Source: Cupriavidus nantongensis (GTDB lineage Bacteria; Pseudomonadota; Gammaproteobacteria; Burkholderiales; Burkholderiaceae). From it: DNA of 64,000 bases. Shown here piece after piece: positions 9,170 to 19,015 of this stretch (the first letter of the stretch is position 1; every line of letters starts with the position of its first letter). The stretch is taken from positions 3,933,642 through 3,997,641 of the forward strand of contig NZ_CP014844.1 of assembly GCF_001598055.1 (NCBI RefSeq), read 5' to 3'. The notes below the pieces were generated by a model. That model was not told the origin of the DNA. It searched no databases and worked only from the letters and a program-made list of their open reading frames with translations. Made by a program: the position numbers and the translations under genes.

Positions 9170-10050
9170 ACAGAATCCAACCGACCGGACTGATTCCGGG
9201 GTCCGGTGCCCTCACAGTGAGCATCGATTTTGCTCGCCGCCATCTAGTACTTATCAGTGCGTCGTTCGTCATTGGCGGCGTCCTGGGCTATGTCCTGACT
9301 TTTTTGATTCCACAGCAATGGGAAGCAAGGTCTGTCCTGCAAATGGGGCAGATCCAGACATCGCCCACTACTAATGGCCAGCAGAGCGTAGTGATCGAGA
9401 CCGCAGCGCGTGCCATGGAGCGCATGAAGTTGGGGCCCTTCCAGGATGCGGTTTTGAAAAAACTCAACTTGCCGAGTGATCCCGGTGCCAACAAAAATAC
9501 GGATCTCTTCAGAAGCTCATTGACGACCCAGGTATTACGGACCTCGGAGTTGCTCGAGATCGGCGTTAGAGGCTACAGCGCGGAGCAGGCGCGCCGCTTT
9601 CTGCTAGAGACCCAGAACGAGCTCATTCATCTCCACTCGGTCTTGTCGGAACCGTCCATTACCCGCTTCCAGTCCGATTTGGATGAAACCCGCACCAGCC
9701 TAGCGGCGGCGATGGCACAGTATCGCCAGTTGCAGCAAATGGGCGCACAGAATCCCCCCAAGCAAAATGCCAATGCCAAGTTCTCGGAGCAGGTTCTACT
9801 TGGCAATTTGCTGTCGTTGACTGAATCCGAGATGCGCAACTTGAGGCTGCGGCAATCCGCGCTCGAGGAACAACTCAACCCTGCTAGGACCTTTAATACG
9901 CGGCCGCTTGGCGATGTTGAAGTTAGCAGGCGACCTGTCTTCCCTAAGAAGGTTCCGTTCGCGGTAGGCGGCGCGCTGCTGGCTGCCCTCGTAGCAACTA
10001 TGTTCGGGATGTGGGCCGACAGCAGGCGCGGTCACAACTCTTCCGCATGA
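9166..10050 (+). CDS. wzz: Wzz-like chain-length determinant protein
   Basis: This polysaccharide co-polymerase of the inner membrane is predicted to set O-antigen chain length together with the Wzy-type polymerase. It is 294 aa. A hydrophobic helix lies at about 26-46. A long periplasmic part, largely helical and Gln/Ala-rich, spans 50-250, and a second helix (about 262-282) is preceded by the proline-bearing RRPVFPKKVPF segment typical of Wzz. There is no C-terminal tyrosine-kinase domain, so it is a PCP-1-like rather than a Wzc-like protein. ATG overlaps the upstream stop by 4 nt. It ends the plus-strand O-antigen run. Confidence 0.85.
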   Translation: MNRIQPTGLIPGSGALTVSIDFARRHLVLISASFVIGGVLGYVLTFLIPQQWEARSVLQMGQIQTSPTTNGQQSVVIETAARAMERMKLGPFQDAVLKKLNLPSDPGANKNTDLFRSSLTTQVLRTSELLEIGVRGYSAEQARRFLLETQNELIHLHSVLSEPSITRFQSDLDETRTSLAAAMAQYRQLQQMGAQNPPKQNANAKFSEQVLLGNLLSLTESEMRNLRLRQSALEEQLNPARTFNTRPLGDVEVSRRPVFPKKVPFAVGGALLAALVATMFGMWADSRRGHNSSA

Positions 10051-10165
10051 AACCGACCTTTTCAGGTTGGCAAAGCGGTGGCATTCCGTGCAGCCGTTGG
10101 CCAATGGCTGCTGGCGTGCGTTAAAACCGGCGGTCCGAGACAATCGAGTGTCGGCCCGCGCGGTG

Positions 10166-11044
10166 CTAACGTATCGCCTCGGAGGCAATTCGCGCGAGAT
10201 AGGCGCCGTATGAACTGCTGCGCAAGCTTCGCGCCATGCTTGCGAGCTGCTCTGCCTCGATCCATCCGTTGCGATACGCAATTTCCTCCGGGCAGGCAAC
10301 CATGAGGCCCTGGCGCTTCTGCAGCGTGGCGACATAGCTCGAGGCTTCGAGCAATGACTCATGCGTGCCGGTGTCTAGCCAGGCGAGGCCGCGCCCCATG
10401 ACTTCCACCTCCAACTGGCCGCGTTCGAGGTAGGCGCGATTGACGTCAGTGATTTCCAGCTCACCACGTGCGGACGGGCAGAGATCGGCCACGATATCGC
10501 CTATCTGGTGATCGTAGAAGTACAGCCCCGTCACTGCATAGTTCGAACGAGGCTTGAGCGGCTTCTCTTCCAGCGACTTCGCGCGGAAATTCTCATCGAA
10601 CTCCACGACGCCATAGCGCTCCGGATCTTGTACGTGATAGGCAAACACCGTGGCGCCGTCGGTCTGGGTGCAAGCGCGCCGGAGTTGCGCGACCAACCCG
10701 TGGCCATGGAAGATGTTGTCGCCTAAGATCAATGCCGGGGGATCATTGCCCATAAAGGCCTTGCCGATTATGAATGCCTGAGCCAATCCATCGGGCGATC
10801 GCTGCACCGCATACTGTAGGCTGATGCCCCACGCGCTACCATCTCCGAGCATCTCAGCGAAGCGCGGTGTGTCCTGCGTGGTGGAAATCAACAGGATGTC
10901 GCGGATGCCGGCGAGCATCAGCGTGGACAGCGGATAGTAGATCATCGGCTTGTCATAGATCGGCAGCAGTTGTTTCGACACTGACCTTGTGATCGGGTAG
11001 AGGCGAGTACCGGAACCTCCGGCAAGGATGATGCCTTTACGCAT
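10166..11044 (-). CDS. rmlA: Glucose-1-phosphate thymidylyltransferase
   Basis: RmlA makes dTDP-glucose from glucose-1-phosphate and dTTP, the first step to dTDP-L-rhamnose. The 292-aa protein opens with [20 protein letters not shown] and [16 protein letters not shown], the nucleotide-binding signature. [13 protein letters not shown] holds the metal-binding Asp, and the acceptor-site segment reads [17 protein letters not shown]. The ATG overlaps the 3' end of rmlD by 8 nt, so it is the last gene of an rmlB-rmlD-rmlA operon. The 115 bp between its stop and the converging wzz-like gene contain no strong terminator hairpin. Confidence 0.97.
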   Translation of the reverse strand: MRKGIILAGGSGTRLYPITRSVSKQLLPIYDKPMIYYPLSTLMLAGIRDILLISTTQDTPRFAEMLGDGSAWGISLQYAVQRSPDGLAQAFIIGKAFMGNDPPALILGDNIFHGHGLVAQLRRACTQTDGATVFAYHVQDPERYGVVEFDENFRAKSLEEKPLKPRSNYAVTGLYFYDHQIGDIVADLCPSARGELEITDVNRAYLERGQLEVEVMGRGLAWLDTGTHESLLEASSYVATLQKRQGLMVACPEEIAYRNGWIEAEQLASMARSLRSSSYGAYLARIASEAIR

Positions 11045-11969
11045 GTTGGGCTCGCTCGGTCAGAATCTGCTCCAGCACATGGTGTACCCCTTCCTGCCAG
11101 GGTGGAAGGTGGATGCCGAAGGTACAGCGCAATTTGGTGGTGTCCAGACGGGAATTCGCCGGTCGTAGCGCATCGGCCGGATATTGTGCAGTGAGTATGG
11201 CCTCGACATCTTCGGGCCTAGCTTTCAACGCGACGCCATAGCAGGCAGCGCGGAGTAAGACCTCAGTTGCATAGCCGTGCCAAGTGGTCACGCCGTCGGC
11301 GGCGAGGTGGTAGATACCCGTGGGAAATGTCTCGCGCCTGCCGAACAGCCAGTAGCGCGCCAGGATATGCGCGGTCACGTCAGCGACGAGGGCAGCGCTG
11401 GTCGGCGCACCATGCTGGTCGGCTACCACGCGCAGTCGGGCCTGCTCGCGAGCCCGGGAGAGTACCGTCGCAGCAAAATTGCTGCCGTGGGCCCCGGCTA
11501 CCCATGAGGTCCGCAGGATCAGTGCAGCGGCACCCGTCGCCAGGATATTCTCGTCGCCAGCTGCTTTGCTTTTCCCATATACCGAGAGCGGATTGGTGCG
11601 ATCGGTTTCCACATACGGCGAATCCTTGGTACCGTCATAAACATAGTCGGTGGAATAGTGAACCAGCATGGCTCCCAGCGCGCGCGCCTCTTCGGCGAGC
11701 GTGCCCGCGGCCACGGCATTTACGGCAAAGGCAAGCTCTGCCTCGCCTTCCGCCCTTTCTACGGCGGTGTAAGCCGCTGCATTGACGATCACGTCGGGCC
11801 GGATCCGACGCACAAGGTCGCGAATTCGGCTTGAATACGCTAGATCACAGGTCGCACGGTCCAGTGCCGCAATGCGACCCAGCGGCGCCAGGCTGCGACG
11901 CAGCTCGAACCCGACTTGTCCGTTGCTGCCGGTCAAGAGAATGATCGGGATTGCACGGCTATGCGACAT
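11037..11969 (-). CDS. rmlD: dTDP-4-dehydrorhamnose reductase
   Basis: This short-chain dehydrogenase (about 310 aa) reduces dTDP-4-keto-L-rhamnose to dTDP-L-rhamnose with NAD(P)H. The Rossmann loop reads [26 protein letters not shown] is the family signature, and the catalytic set is STDYVYDG plus YGKSK (Tyr-x3-Lys). ATG 11969 was chosen because family similarity starts there; the frame stays open another 64 codons upstream, inside rmlB. The start lies 11 nt inside the rmlB 3' end and the stop overlaps rmlA, so the three are co-translated from one mRNA. Confidence 0.96.
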   Translation of the reverse strand: MSHSRAIPIILLTGSNGQVGFELRRSLAPLGRIAALDRATCDLAYSSRIRDLVRRIRPDVIVNAAAYTAVERAEGEAELAFAVNAVAAGTLAEEARALGAMLVHYSTDYVYDGTKDSPYVETDRTNPLSVYGKSKAAGDENILATGAAALILRTSWVAGAHGSNFAATVLSRAREQARLRVVADQHGAPTSAALVADVTAHILARYWLFGRRETFPTGIYHLAADGVTTWHGYATEVLLRAACYGVALKARPEDVEAILTAQYPADALRPANSRLDTTKLRCTFGIHLPPWQEGVHHVLEQILTERAQHA

Positions 11970-13038
11970 AGGGAGCGCCTGCTGGGTTGCGGTACTCACC
12001 CGACAACACATCCCGTATCCAATCCGGATTCTCCAGATACCAGCGAACAGTCTTCCGCAGGCCTGAGCCGAGCGTTTCCGTCGGCTTCCAACCGAGATCG
12101 AACGCGATCTTCCGCGCGTCGACCGCGTAACGCCGATCATGGCCGGGACGATCTTTGACAAAGACGATCTGCTCCCGATAGGAGCCGGATGGCCGGGGGC
12201 TCAGTTCGTCCAGAAGATCGCAGAGCGCCTGCACGACTTCCAGGTTAGTCTTTTCGTTCCAGCCGCCCACGTTATAGGTTTCGCCTGGCTTACCTCTATC
12301 TAGGATCCCTCGAATGGCCGCGCAATGGTCGCCGACATAGAGCCAGTCTCGCACATGACGTCCATCGCCATATAACGGCAGCGGTCGGCCCGCCAGCGCG
12401 CCGGTGATTATCATCGGAATCAGCTTCTCGGGAAACTGCAGAGGCCCGTAGTTGTTCGAGCAGTTCGAGATAAGGACCGGAAGGCCGTAGGTGTGGTGGT
12501 AGGCCCGAACCATATGGTCCGACGCCGCCTTCGACGCGGAGTAAGGGCTGCTCGGCTGGTAGCGGGAGGCTTCAGTAAATGGCGGATCGGCAGGTGCGAG
12601 CGAACCGAACACCTCGTCGGTCGAAACATGTAGGAAACGGAATGCGTTGCGCGCGGGCGTATCCAGCTCCCGCCAATGTGCCAAAGCGGCTTCCAGCAAC
12701 CGGAACGTGCCGACCACATTGGTCTGCACAAAGTCCCCTGGCGCTGCGATGGAGCGGTCGACATGGCTTTCCGCGGCAAAATGCACGATGGCACGCGGCC
12801 GGTACGCATGGAGCAACGCAGTGACGGCCGCACCATCGCAGATGTCGGCCTGCACAAAGACATGGCGGACATCGCCGTCGAGCGCGGCCAGACTGTTCCG
12901 ATTGCCGGCGTAGGTGAGTTTGTCGACATTGACTACCGCGTCGGCGCCTTCATGGCGCAGCCATTCGAGAACGAAGTTTGCGCCGATGAATCCCGCGCCG
13001 CCCGTGACCAGAATGTGCGACAAGCTTGCTCCTGCCAA
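11959..13038 (-). CDS. rmlB: dTDP-glucose 4,6-dehydratase
   Basis: This extended short-chain dehydrogenase (359 aa) turns dTDP-glucose into dTDP-4-keto-6-deoxyglucose. The sequence shows the NAD-binding ILVTGGAGFIGANFV, the catalytic HVSTDEVFGSL (Thr-Asp-Glu), YSASKAASDHMV (Tyr-x3-Lys) and the substrate-binding NCSNNYGPLQFPEKL. It is the first gene of the convergent rmlB-rmlD-rmlA operon. Its promoter should lie in the 194-bp gap shared with apaH, where TATAGA occurs on the minus strand, without a good -35 box. Confidence 0.97.
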   Translation of the reverse strand: MAGASLSHILVTGGAGFIGANFVLEWLRHEGADAVVNVDKLTYAGNRNSLAALDGDVRHVFVQADICDGAAVTALLHAYRPRAIVHFAAESHVDRSIAAPGDFVQTNVVGTFRLLEAALAHWRELDTPARNAFRFLHVSTDEVFGSLAPADPPFTEASRYQPSSPYSASKAASDHMVRAYHHTYGLPVLISNCSNNYGPLQFPEKLIPMIITGALAGRPLPLYGDGRHVRDWLYVGDHCAAIRGILDRGKPGETYNVGGWNEKTNLEVVQALCDLLDELSPRPSGSYREQIVFVKDRPGHDRRYAVDARKIAFDLGWKPTETLGSGLRKTVRWYLENPDWIRDVLSGEYRNPAGAPYVA

Positions 13039-13232
13039 TCAAAATGCTTTAACAAACCGGCCCCTGCCGGACATCCGTCTTCGCAAGGCGGACGATCAGT
13101 CGTGCATTGCCTCGGAAAGTGACGGTATTCTATATGTCGCCATGACCCATCCTACTTCCGACTCCGCGCCTTGGGTAGCGTCAGGTAGCTTCGGCTCCCG
13201 GCTCTAACGCGGATGCGGCACGGGTTCACCAG

Positions 13233-14081
13233 ATGACAACAACACAAGTATCCAATCCATCACCCTATGCCATTGGCGACCTGCAAGGCTGCGCCCCTTC
13301 GCTGAAAGCGCTCCTCGCACAACTTCCCTTCGAACTGCCGCTGCGCCTGGTCGGCGATCTCGTCAACCGTGGCCCCGCCTCCCTCGAAACCCTGCGCACC
13401 ATCCGCGCCATGGGCTCCCGTGCCGAAACCGTCCTCGGCAACCACGACATCCACCTTCTCGCCGTAGCCTCAGGCGTCCGCAAGAAAGGCCGCCACGACA
13501 CCGTCGACGACATCCTAGCCGCCCCCGACCGTGACGACCTGCTCACCTGGCTGCGGCACCGCCCGCTGGCCCTGCTGGAAAACAACTTCCTGCTGGTCCA
13601 CGCCGGCGTCCTCCCCCAGTGGACTGCCGCCCAGGTCATCGACCTCGCCCACGAAGTGGAAGAACAACTTCAAGGCCCCAACTGGCAAGGTTTCCTCGGC
13701 GACATCTTCGGCAACACCCCGGACCGCTGGCACGACGCCCTGCGCGGCATCGACCGTCACCGCGTGGTGGTGAATGCCCTCACCCGCTTGCGCTACTGCA
13801 CGATCGACGGGGTGATGGACTTCAAGACCAAGGATGGCCCCGGTAAGGCGCCGGAAGGCTTTATGCCGTGGTTCGACGTGCCGGGACGGCGCACCGAGGA
13901 TGTGACGGTGGTCTGCGGGCACTGGTCGACGCTGGGCTTGGTTATGCGGCCGAACCTGATGGCACTGGATACCGGTTGCGTCTGGGGTGGCAAGCTGACG
14001 GCGGCGCGCCTGGCGGCGGATCCCGCCGAGCGGACCGTGATCCAGGTGGATTGCCCGCAATATTGCGATCCGCTAGCTTGA
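13233..14081 (+). CDS. apaH: Symmetrical bis(5'-nucleosyl)-tetraphosphatase
   Basis: This calcineurin-type phosphoesterase splits diadenosine tetraphosphate into two ADP. The 282-aa protein carries the metal-binding motifs [27 protein letters not shown] and [11 protein letters not shown] in family order, and a later [10 protein letters not shown]. It is divergent from rmlB and convergent with the plsC-like gene. Its high GC and G/C third positions mark the return to core genome after the O-antigen island. Confidence 0.96.
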   Translation: MTTTQVSNPSPYAIGDLQGCAPSLKALLAQLPFELPLRLVGDLVNRGPASLETLRTIRAMGSRAETVLGNHDIHLLAVASGVRKKGRHDTVDDILAAPDRDDLLTWLRHRPLALLENNFLLVHAGVLPQWTAAQVIDLAHEVEEQLQGPNWQGFLGDIFGNTPDRWHDALRGIDRHRVVVNALTRLRYCTIDGVMDFKTKDGPGKAPEGFMPWFDVPGRRTEDVTVVCGHWSTLGLVMRPNLMALDTGCVWGGKLTAARLAADPAERTVIQVDCPQYCDPLA

Positions 14082-14116
14082 CTCGCTATCCCGCGTTGGC
14101 TGGGACGACAGAACGA

Positions 14117-14950
14117 TTAGCCGATGGCAGCGGATGCCGGCTGCGCCGCGCCGCCCGATTCTGATGGCTGGTTCAGCCGTTGCGCTGCCGTGGCGGCGTG
14201 CTCGGCGGCGCCCTGGCTGAGATGGGCGACGACTTCCCTGGCGGAAGCCGCGAGTTCGCGGCGGTCGCCCGAGGCTGGCACCAGTGCAGGCCCGAGCACC
14301 AGCCGCGCCTTGATCGGCGGCGCGCGCAGGACCGCTTCCAGAGATTGCAGCAGCGTGGTGTCGCCGATATAGGCGGCGGCCAGCGTCGGCTGGCCGGTGG
14401 CGGCATCGAGGTAGTTCAGGCCCAGCGGCTGCACCGGCAGCCCACCTGAAATCGGCGCCTGCATCAGGTTGGCATGGAATGGCAGCACGCTGGTCCCGTC
14501 CGTGGTCGTCCCTTCCGGAAACACCCCGACCAGGTCGCCCTGCAGCATCACATCTGTAATGTCATGCAGCACGCGATGCGCGTCCCGCTTGCGCGCCCGT
14601 TCGATGAAGATGGTGCCGGTCTTGTCGCACAGCCAGCCGATCAGCGGCCAGCTGCGGATCTCGGATTTGGCGACGAAGCGCACCGGCTGCCAGCTGTGGA
14701 TGACGTAGATGTCCAGCCACGAGATGTGGTTGGACACCACCATCGCGCCCTGCCGCGCCGCGCCGGTGTGCGGGGCGCCGGTGGCGTCGATCACTTCCAC
14801 TTCCACCCCGCAGATCCGCAGCAGGCGCCGCGACCAGCGACGGATGTGCCATGCGCGCGAGCGCACGCCCAGCCATGGGAACAGCAAGGCGCAGGTCAGC
14901 AACCCGCGCAGCAGGTGCAGGACCAGTGCGGTCTTGCGCAGCCAGATCAT
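14117..14950 (-). CDS. 1-acyl-sn-glycerol-3-phosphate acyltransferase (PlsC family)
   Basis: This membrane-anchored lysophospholipid acyltransferase is predicted to acylate lysophosphatidate in phospholipid synthesis. The 277-aa protein has a hydrophobic N-terminus, then VVSNHISWLDIYVI, the catalytic H-x4-D motif, then FVAKSEIRSWPLIGW and the substrate-binding FPEGTTTDG. ATG 14950 overlaps the pyrX stop (ATGA), so it is the tail of the yqgE-pyrX operon. The C-terminal 30 residues are Ala/Gln-rich and look disordered. Confidence 0.9.
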   Translation of the reverse strand: MIWLRKTALVLHLLRGLLTCALLFPWLGVRSRAWHIRRWSRRLLRICGVEVEVIDATGAPHTGAARQGAMVVSNHISWLDIYVIHSWQPVRFVAKSEIRSWPLIGWLCDKTGTIFIERARKRDAHRVLHDITDVMLQGDLVGVFPEGTTTDGTSVLPFHANLMQAPISGGLPVQPLGLNYLDAATGQPTLAAAYIGDTTLLQSLEAVLRAPPIKARLVLGPALVPASGDRRELAASAREVVAHLSQGAAEHAATAAQRLNQPSESGGAAQPASAAIG

Positions 14951-16230
14951 GCCTGGGCGTGGTTGCCGTAGACGACTTGCCCGCCGACCAGGGTCATGCG
15001 GACCTTGCCTTCCATCTCGTAGCCGAGCCACGGCGAGTTCTTGCCCTGGCTCTTGAGCGAGCGGCGCTCGACCTTCCACACCTGCTTCGGATCGAACACG
15101 CACACGTCGGCGGCGCTGCCGACGGCCAGGGTGCCGGCCTTGAGGCCGATCACGCGGGCGGGCTCGGCGGTGATGCGGGCCAGCGCCTGCGCCAGCGGGA
15201 CCTTGTGCTCGCTGGCCCAGCGCAAGGTCAGCGGCAACAGCAGTTCCAGCCCGGTTGCGCCCGGCGAGGCTTCGGCGAAGGGCAGCAGCTTCTCGTCGTC
15301 GTCGACCGGCGTGTGGTCCGAGCACAGTGCGTCAATGGTGCCGTCGGCCAGCGCGGCGACGATGGCGTCGCGGTCGCGCGGGCTGCGCAGCGGCGGCGAG
15401 AAGCGCATCTGCGAGTTGAAGTAGCCGATATCCATGTCGGTCAGCGAGACGTGGTGGATATTGACGTCGCAGGTCACTTTCAGGCCTTCGCGCTTGGCCT
15501 GGCGCACTAGTTCCAGCCCGGCGGCGGACGACAGCCGGCACAGGTGCACGCGTGCGCCGGTGCTGCGCATCAACTCGAAGATGGTGTGCAGGCGCACGGT
15601 TTCGGCGATCACCGACACGCCCGACAGGCCCAGGCGCGACGCCACCGCGCCGCTGGCGGCGACGCCGCCGCCCAGGAATGGGTCTTCCGGACGCAGCCAC
15701 ACGGTGAAGCCGAAGGTCTGCGCGTATTGCAGCGCGCGCAGCAGCACCTGGGTGTTGCGCACCGGCGCCTCGGCCTGGCTGAAGCCGACGCAGCCGGCCT
15801 CGGTCAGCTGGCCCATCTCGGTCAGGGTCTCGCCCTTCAGGCCCAGCGTCAGCGCGCCCAGCGGATAGACGTGGGTCTGGTTCAGCGTGCGCGCGCGGAA
15901 CTTCAGCATTTCGACCAGGCCGGGCTCGTCCAGCACCGGGTCGGTGTCGGGCGGGCACACCAGGCTGGTCACGCCGCCGGCGGTGGCGGCCGCGACCTCG
16001 GACTCGAGCGTGGCCTTGTATTCGTAGCCGGGCTCGCGCAGGCGCGCGGACAGGTCGACCAGGCCCGGGCACACGATCAGCCCCTTGGCGTCGATAACCT
16101 TGTTGGCGGTGAAGTCCGCCGGGGCGCTGCCGACGCCGACGATCTTGCCGGCGGCGATATAGAGGTCCTGCGCGGCGTCGGTGTTGCTGGCCGGATCGAT
16201 CAGGCGGCCGCCCTGGATGTGAATCTTCAT
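14947..16230 (-). CDS. pyrX: Non-catalytic dihydroorotase homologue (PyrC'/PyrX)
   Basis: This amidohydrolase-fold protein (about 427 aa) is of class-I dihydroorotase type. Active members have a metal-binding H-x-H in the strand-1 motif DxHVHLREPG. Here the same place reads VDLSARLREPGYEY, so both histidines are gone, although HH and SDHTP segments further on remain. Known family members of this kind in Pseudomonas and relatives are inactive and serve as structural partners of aspartate transcarbamoylase PyrB. The gene directly follows pyrB, fitting that role. ATG 16230 begins the family homology. An ATG at 16314 overlaps the pyrB stop by 1 nt and would add a 28-residue Ser/Gln-rich lead, so the start is open. 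An active dihydroorotase should be encoded elsewhere. Confidence 0.9.
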   Translation of the reverse strand: MKIHIQGGRLIDPASNTDAAQDLYIAAGKIVGVGSAPADFTANKVIDAKGLIVCPGLVDLSARLREPGYEYKATLESEVAAATAGGVTSLVCPPDTDPVLDEPGLVEMLKFRARTLNQTHVYPLGALTLGLKGETLTEMGQLTEAGCVGFSQAEAPVRNTQVLLRALQYAQTFGFTVWLRPEDPFLGGGVAASGAVASRLGLSGVSVIAETVRLHTIFELMRSTGARVHLCRLSSAAGLELVRQAKREGLKVTCDVNIHHVSLTDMDIGYFNSQMRFSPPLRSPRDRDAIVAALADGTIDALCSDHTPVDDDEKLLPFAEASPGATGLELLLPLTLRWASEHKVPLAQALARITAEPARVIGLKAGTLAVGSAADVCVFDPKQVWKVERRSLKSQGKNSPWLGYEMEGKVRMTLVGGQVVYGNHAQA

Positions 16231-16313
16231 AGCTTGGCTTGTCGTGTCGCTGGACTGGTTCGGTGTGTTCTGGCTGGCGTGCGGGCTGGCGTGCGAGGTC
16301 GGGCTGGCCGGCA

Positions 16314-17285
16314 TCAGTCGTTGTTCCCGGCGACGATGCCCATCACCGCCATGCGCACGGCGATGCCGAAGGTCACCTGGTTCAGGATCACCGACTGGGA
16401 GCCATCGGCCACGGCGGAGTCGATCTCGACGCCGCGGTTCATCGGCCCCGGGTGCATCACGATGGCGTCGGGCCTGGCCAGCGCCAGGCGCTCCGGCGTC
16501 AGGCCGTAGGCCTTGAAATATTCCTGCGCGGACGGCAGCAGCGCGCCGCTCATGCGCTCGTTCTGCAGCCGCAGCATGATGACCACGTCGACGCCCTTCA
16601 GCCCCTCTTCCATGCTGTGGAACACGCGCACGCCCATCTGCTCCAGCCCGGACGGCAGCAGCGTGCGCGGGCCGATGGCGCGCACCTCGGGCACGCCCAG
16701 CGTGGTCAGCGCGTGGATGTCGGAACGCGCCACGCGCGAGTGCAGGATGTCGCCGACGATGGCCACCGTCAGGTTGGTGAAGTCCTTCTTGAAATGCCGG
16801 ATCGTGTACATGTCCAGCAGGCCCTGCGTCGGATGGGCATGGCGGCCGTCGCCGGCATTGATCACGTGCACGTGCGGGGCGACGTGCTCGGCGATCAGGT
16901 AGGGCGCGCCCGAGCTGGCATGGCGCACCACGAACATGTCGGCGGACATTGCCGACAGGTTGTTGATGGTGTCCAGCAGAGACTCGCCCTTGCTGGTCGA
17001 CGAGGCGTTGATGTTCAGGTTCAGCACGTCCGCCGACAGCCGCTTGGCGGCGATCTCGAAGGTGGTGCGGGTGCGGGTGGAGTTCTCGAAGAACAGGTTG
17101 AACACGCTCTTGCCGCGCAGCAGCGGCACCTTCTTGACATCGCGGTCGGAGTCGGACAGCGAGACAAACTGGCTGGCGGTGTCGAGGATGTGCGTGATCA
17201 TGTCACGCGACAACCCCTCGATCGACAGCAGGTGCTTCAGTTCGCCGTTCTTGGTGAGCTGCGGGTTGCGGAACGTCTTGGTCAT
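16314..17285 (-). CDS. pyrB: Aspartate carbamoyltransferase catalytic subunit
   Basis: PyrB condenses carbamoyl phosphate with aspartate, the committed step of pyrimidine synthesis. The 323-aa protein has the carbamoyl-phosphate site [13 protein letters not shown] (S-T-R-T-R), the HPTQGLLD loop, [10 protein letters not shown], and the aspartate-binding MLRLQNERM region. It sits between pyrR and pyrX, and in this class PyrB forms a large complex with the inactive dihydroorotase. ATG 17285 begins the family homology. The 104-bp space to pyrR contains a GC-rich hairpin. Confidence 0.97.
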   Translation of the reverse strand: MTKTFRNPQLTKNGELKHLLSIEGLSRDMITHILDTASQFVSLSDSDRDVKKVPLLRGKSVFNLFFENSTRTRTTFEIAAKRLSADVLNLNINASSTSKGESLLDTINNLSAMSADMFVVRHASSGAPYLIAEHVAPHVHVINAGDGRHAHPTQGLLDMYTIRHFKKDFTNLTVAIVGDILHSRVARSDIHALTTLGVPEVRAIGPRTLLPSGLEQMGVRVFHSMEEGLKGVDVVIMLRLQNERMSGALLPSAQEYFKAYGLTPERLALARPDAIVMHPGPMNRGVEIDSAVADGSQSVILNQVTFGIAVRMAVMGIVAGNND

Positions 17286-17358
17286 GGCTGGTCGGGCGCG
17301 GGCAAAAAAACGGGAGGTGGTCTGGTCTCGGGGCAGGCTTTCGGGCTGTCGGGCTGTC

Positions 17359-17377
17359 GGGCGCGCTGCGCGCGCCC
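17359..17377 (-). promoter_or_regulatory. GC-rich hairpin in pyrR-pyrB spacer
   Basis: Perfect 8-bp arms GGGCGCGC and GCGCGCCC flank a 3-nt loop just after the pyrR stop and before pyrB. Reading the minus strand no T-run follows, so a simple intrinsic terminator is unlikely. It could stabilise mRNA or take part in regulation. The flanking DNA also holds a short direct repeat of CGGGCTGT. Confidence 0.4.
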
Positions 17378-17389
17378 CGCGGTGCCGGT

Positions 17390-17926
17390 TCAGCCGGTGG
17401 CGGAATCGGTGGGTTCGGTGGCGAAGGCGAATTGCGCGCCGGCGCCTTCGCCCTGGCGCGACAGCACCAGCGTCGTGCCGGGCGGCAGCGCCATCTCGGC
17501 GGCGCACAGGTCGGCGGCGATCGGCAGCTGGCGCCCGCCGCGGTCGACCAGGACGCCCAGCGCCACGCGCGCGGGACGGCCGTAGTCGAACAGCTCGTTG
17601 ACGGCGGCGCGGATGGTGCGGCCGGTGGCCAGCACGTCGTCGATCAGCAGGATGTTGCGCTCGTCCACGGCAAACGGCAGCGTGGTCGGCTGGGCCTGAC
17701 TGTGCAGGCCCTTCTTGGCATAGTCGTCGCGATGGAAGGCGACGTTGATCACGCCGTGCTCGGGCAACTGCAGGTCCGCCGCCAGCCGCGCGGCGATCCA
17801 GGCCCCGCCGGAATGGATGCCGGCCACCGACCAGCGCGCGCGCTCGGCCTCGGGGATCAGTGCCTGCGCCTGCTCCAGCAGCTTGCGGTACAGCGACTCG
17901 GCGTCGGGAACGGAGATCTGCGTCAT
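17390..17926 (-). CDS. pyrR: PyrR bifunctional regulator / uracil phosphoribosyltransferase
   Basis: This type I phosphoribosyltransferase fold protein (178 aa) has the PRPP-binding loop [17 protein letters not shown] and the flexible-hood region GGAWIAARL. In Gram-positive bacteria PyrR attenuates pyr mRNA; in proteobacteria it may act mainly in uracil salvage or regulation, which this sequence cannot decide. ATG overlaps the yqgF stop as ATGA. It precedes pyrB in the operon. Confidence 0.93.
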   Translation of the reverse strand: MTQISVPDAESLYRKLLEQAQALIPEAERARWSVAGIHSGGAWIAARLAADLQLPEHGVINVAFHRDDYAKKGLHSQAQPTTLPFAVDERNILLIDDVLATGRTIRAAVNELFDYGRPARVALGVLVDRGGRQLPIAADLCAAEMALPPGTTLVLSRQGEGAGAQFAFATEPTDSATG

Positions 17927-18348
17927 AGCGGGAATTGGTCGAAATACTGTTGCAGGATGATGCGCGCGGCCTCGGCATCGAGCTCGCCCCGGCGGGCGCC
18001 GGCCATCGACGCGGCTCGCGAGGTATAGCGCTCGTCCACCCATTCCACCGGCAGGCCGAAGCGGCCGTTGAGCTGGTTGCCGAAGCGCCGCGCCAGCTTC
18101 ATCGAGGGTTGCTCGCCGCCTTCGGGGTTGACCGGCATGCCGACGATCAGCTGCACCGGGTTCCACTCCTGAATCAGAGCGGCCACGGCCTCGAAGCGGC
18201 CCTCGACGGTGATATTGGGGAGGATGGTCAGGGCACGCGCCTCGCGCGTGATGAAGTTGCCCAGCGCGACGCCGATCTTCTTTTCGCCGTAGTCGAATGC
18301 CAGGACCGTGCCGTCGCGGGGCAGTTCACGCCCCACGGCATCAGGCAT
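17923..18348 (-). CDS. yqgF: Putative pre-16S rRNA nuclease YqgF (RuvX-like)
   Basis: This RNase-H-fold protein (141 aa) belongs to a family linked to 16S rRNA 5'-end maturation and named RuvX or Holliday-junction resolvase-like. The N-terminal strand [14 protein letters not shown] carries the catalytic Asp. [12 protein letters not shown] and [13 protein letters not shown] match the later conserved acidic motifs. The ATG at 18348 starts 8 nt inside the yqgE 3' end. Overlaps on both sides show tight coupling with yqgE and pyrR. Confidence 0.94.
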   Translation of the reverse strand: MPDAVGRELPRDGTVLAFDYGEKKIGVALGNFITREARALTILPNITVEGRFEAVAALIQEWNPVQLIVGMPVNPEGGEQPSMKLARRFGNQLNGRFGLPVEWVDERYTSRAASMAGARRGELDAEAARIILQQYFDQFPL

Positions 18349-18913
18349 GCCCGGCCTCGCCGGACAGCATGGTGAAGTCGATGCCCAGCAGCCGAATGGC
18401 GGCGGCAAAGCGCTCGTCGGGCGGCACGCTGAAGATGATCTCGGGATCGGCCTGGACCGTAAGCCAGCCGTTGCGGCTGAGTTCTTCCTCCAGCTGGCCG
18501 GCGCCCCAGCCGGAATAGCCCAGCGTCAGCAGGAAACGATGCGGGCCGCTGCCGTTGGCCACGGCTTCCAGCACGTCCTTGGAGGTGGTCATCTCCAGCC
18601 CGCCCGGCACGGCCAGCGACGAGACATAGACGCCGACCGGGTCGTGCAGCACGAAACCGCGCTCGGTCTGCACCGGGCCGCCGAAGTAGACCGGCTGGTG
18701 CGCCACGGGCTGGATCTCGAGCTTGAGGTCGATCTTGTCGAACAGCGTGGCCATGTCGATGTCGATGGGCCGGTTGATCACCAGCCCGAGCGCGCCACGC
18801 TCGTTGTGTTCGCAGATGTAGACGACGGAACCCGAAAAGGTCGGATCGGCCATGCCGGGCATGGCAATCAGGAACTGATTGGTCAGATTGATGGGTGCTT
18901 CGGGCTTCGCCAT
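18341..18913 (-). CDS. yqgE: UPF0301/YqgE family protein
   Basis: This conserved protein of about 190 aa is of unknown biochemical function. It shows the family start [14 protein letters not shown], then [20 protein letters not shown] and [15 protein letters not shown]. It is the first gene of the yqgE-yqgF-pyrR-pyrB-pyrX-plsC run, an order common in Burkholderiales. ATG 18913 (MAKPEAP) is preferred over an in-frame ATG three codons earlier. The role remains unassigned. Confidence 0.93.
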   Translation of the reverse strand: MAKPEAPINLTNQFLIAMPGMADPTFSGSVVYICEHNERGALGLVINRPIDIDMATLFDKIDLKLEIQPVAHQPVYFGGPVQTERGFVLHDPVGVYVSSLAVPGGLEMTTSKDVLEAVANGSGPHRFLLTLGYSGWGAGQLEEELSRNGWLTVQADPEIIFSVPPDERFAAAIRLLGIDFTMLSGEAGHA

Positions 18914-19015
18914 GCCTTGCATTTTATCAAATCGCCGGGGGTCTTCCGGAAAAGATTGGGGGGCGTTCCAGTGCAGCAAGGGGCGCTCCGCCGCGCGCCG
19001 TGGCCGCGGGCTGGA

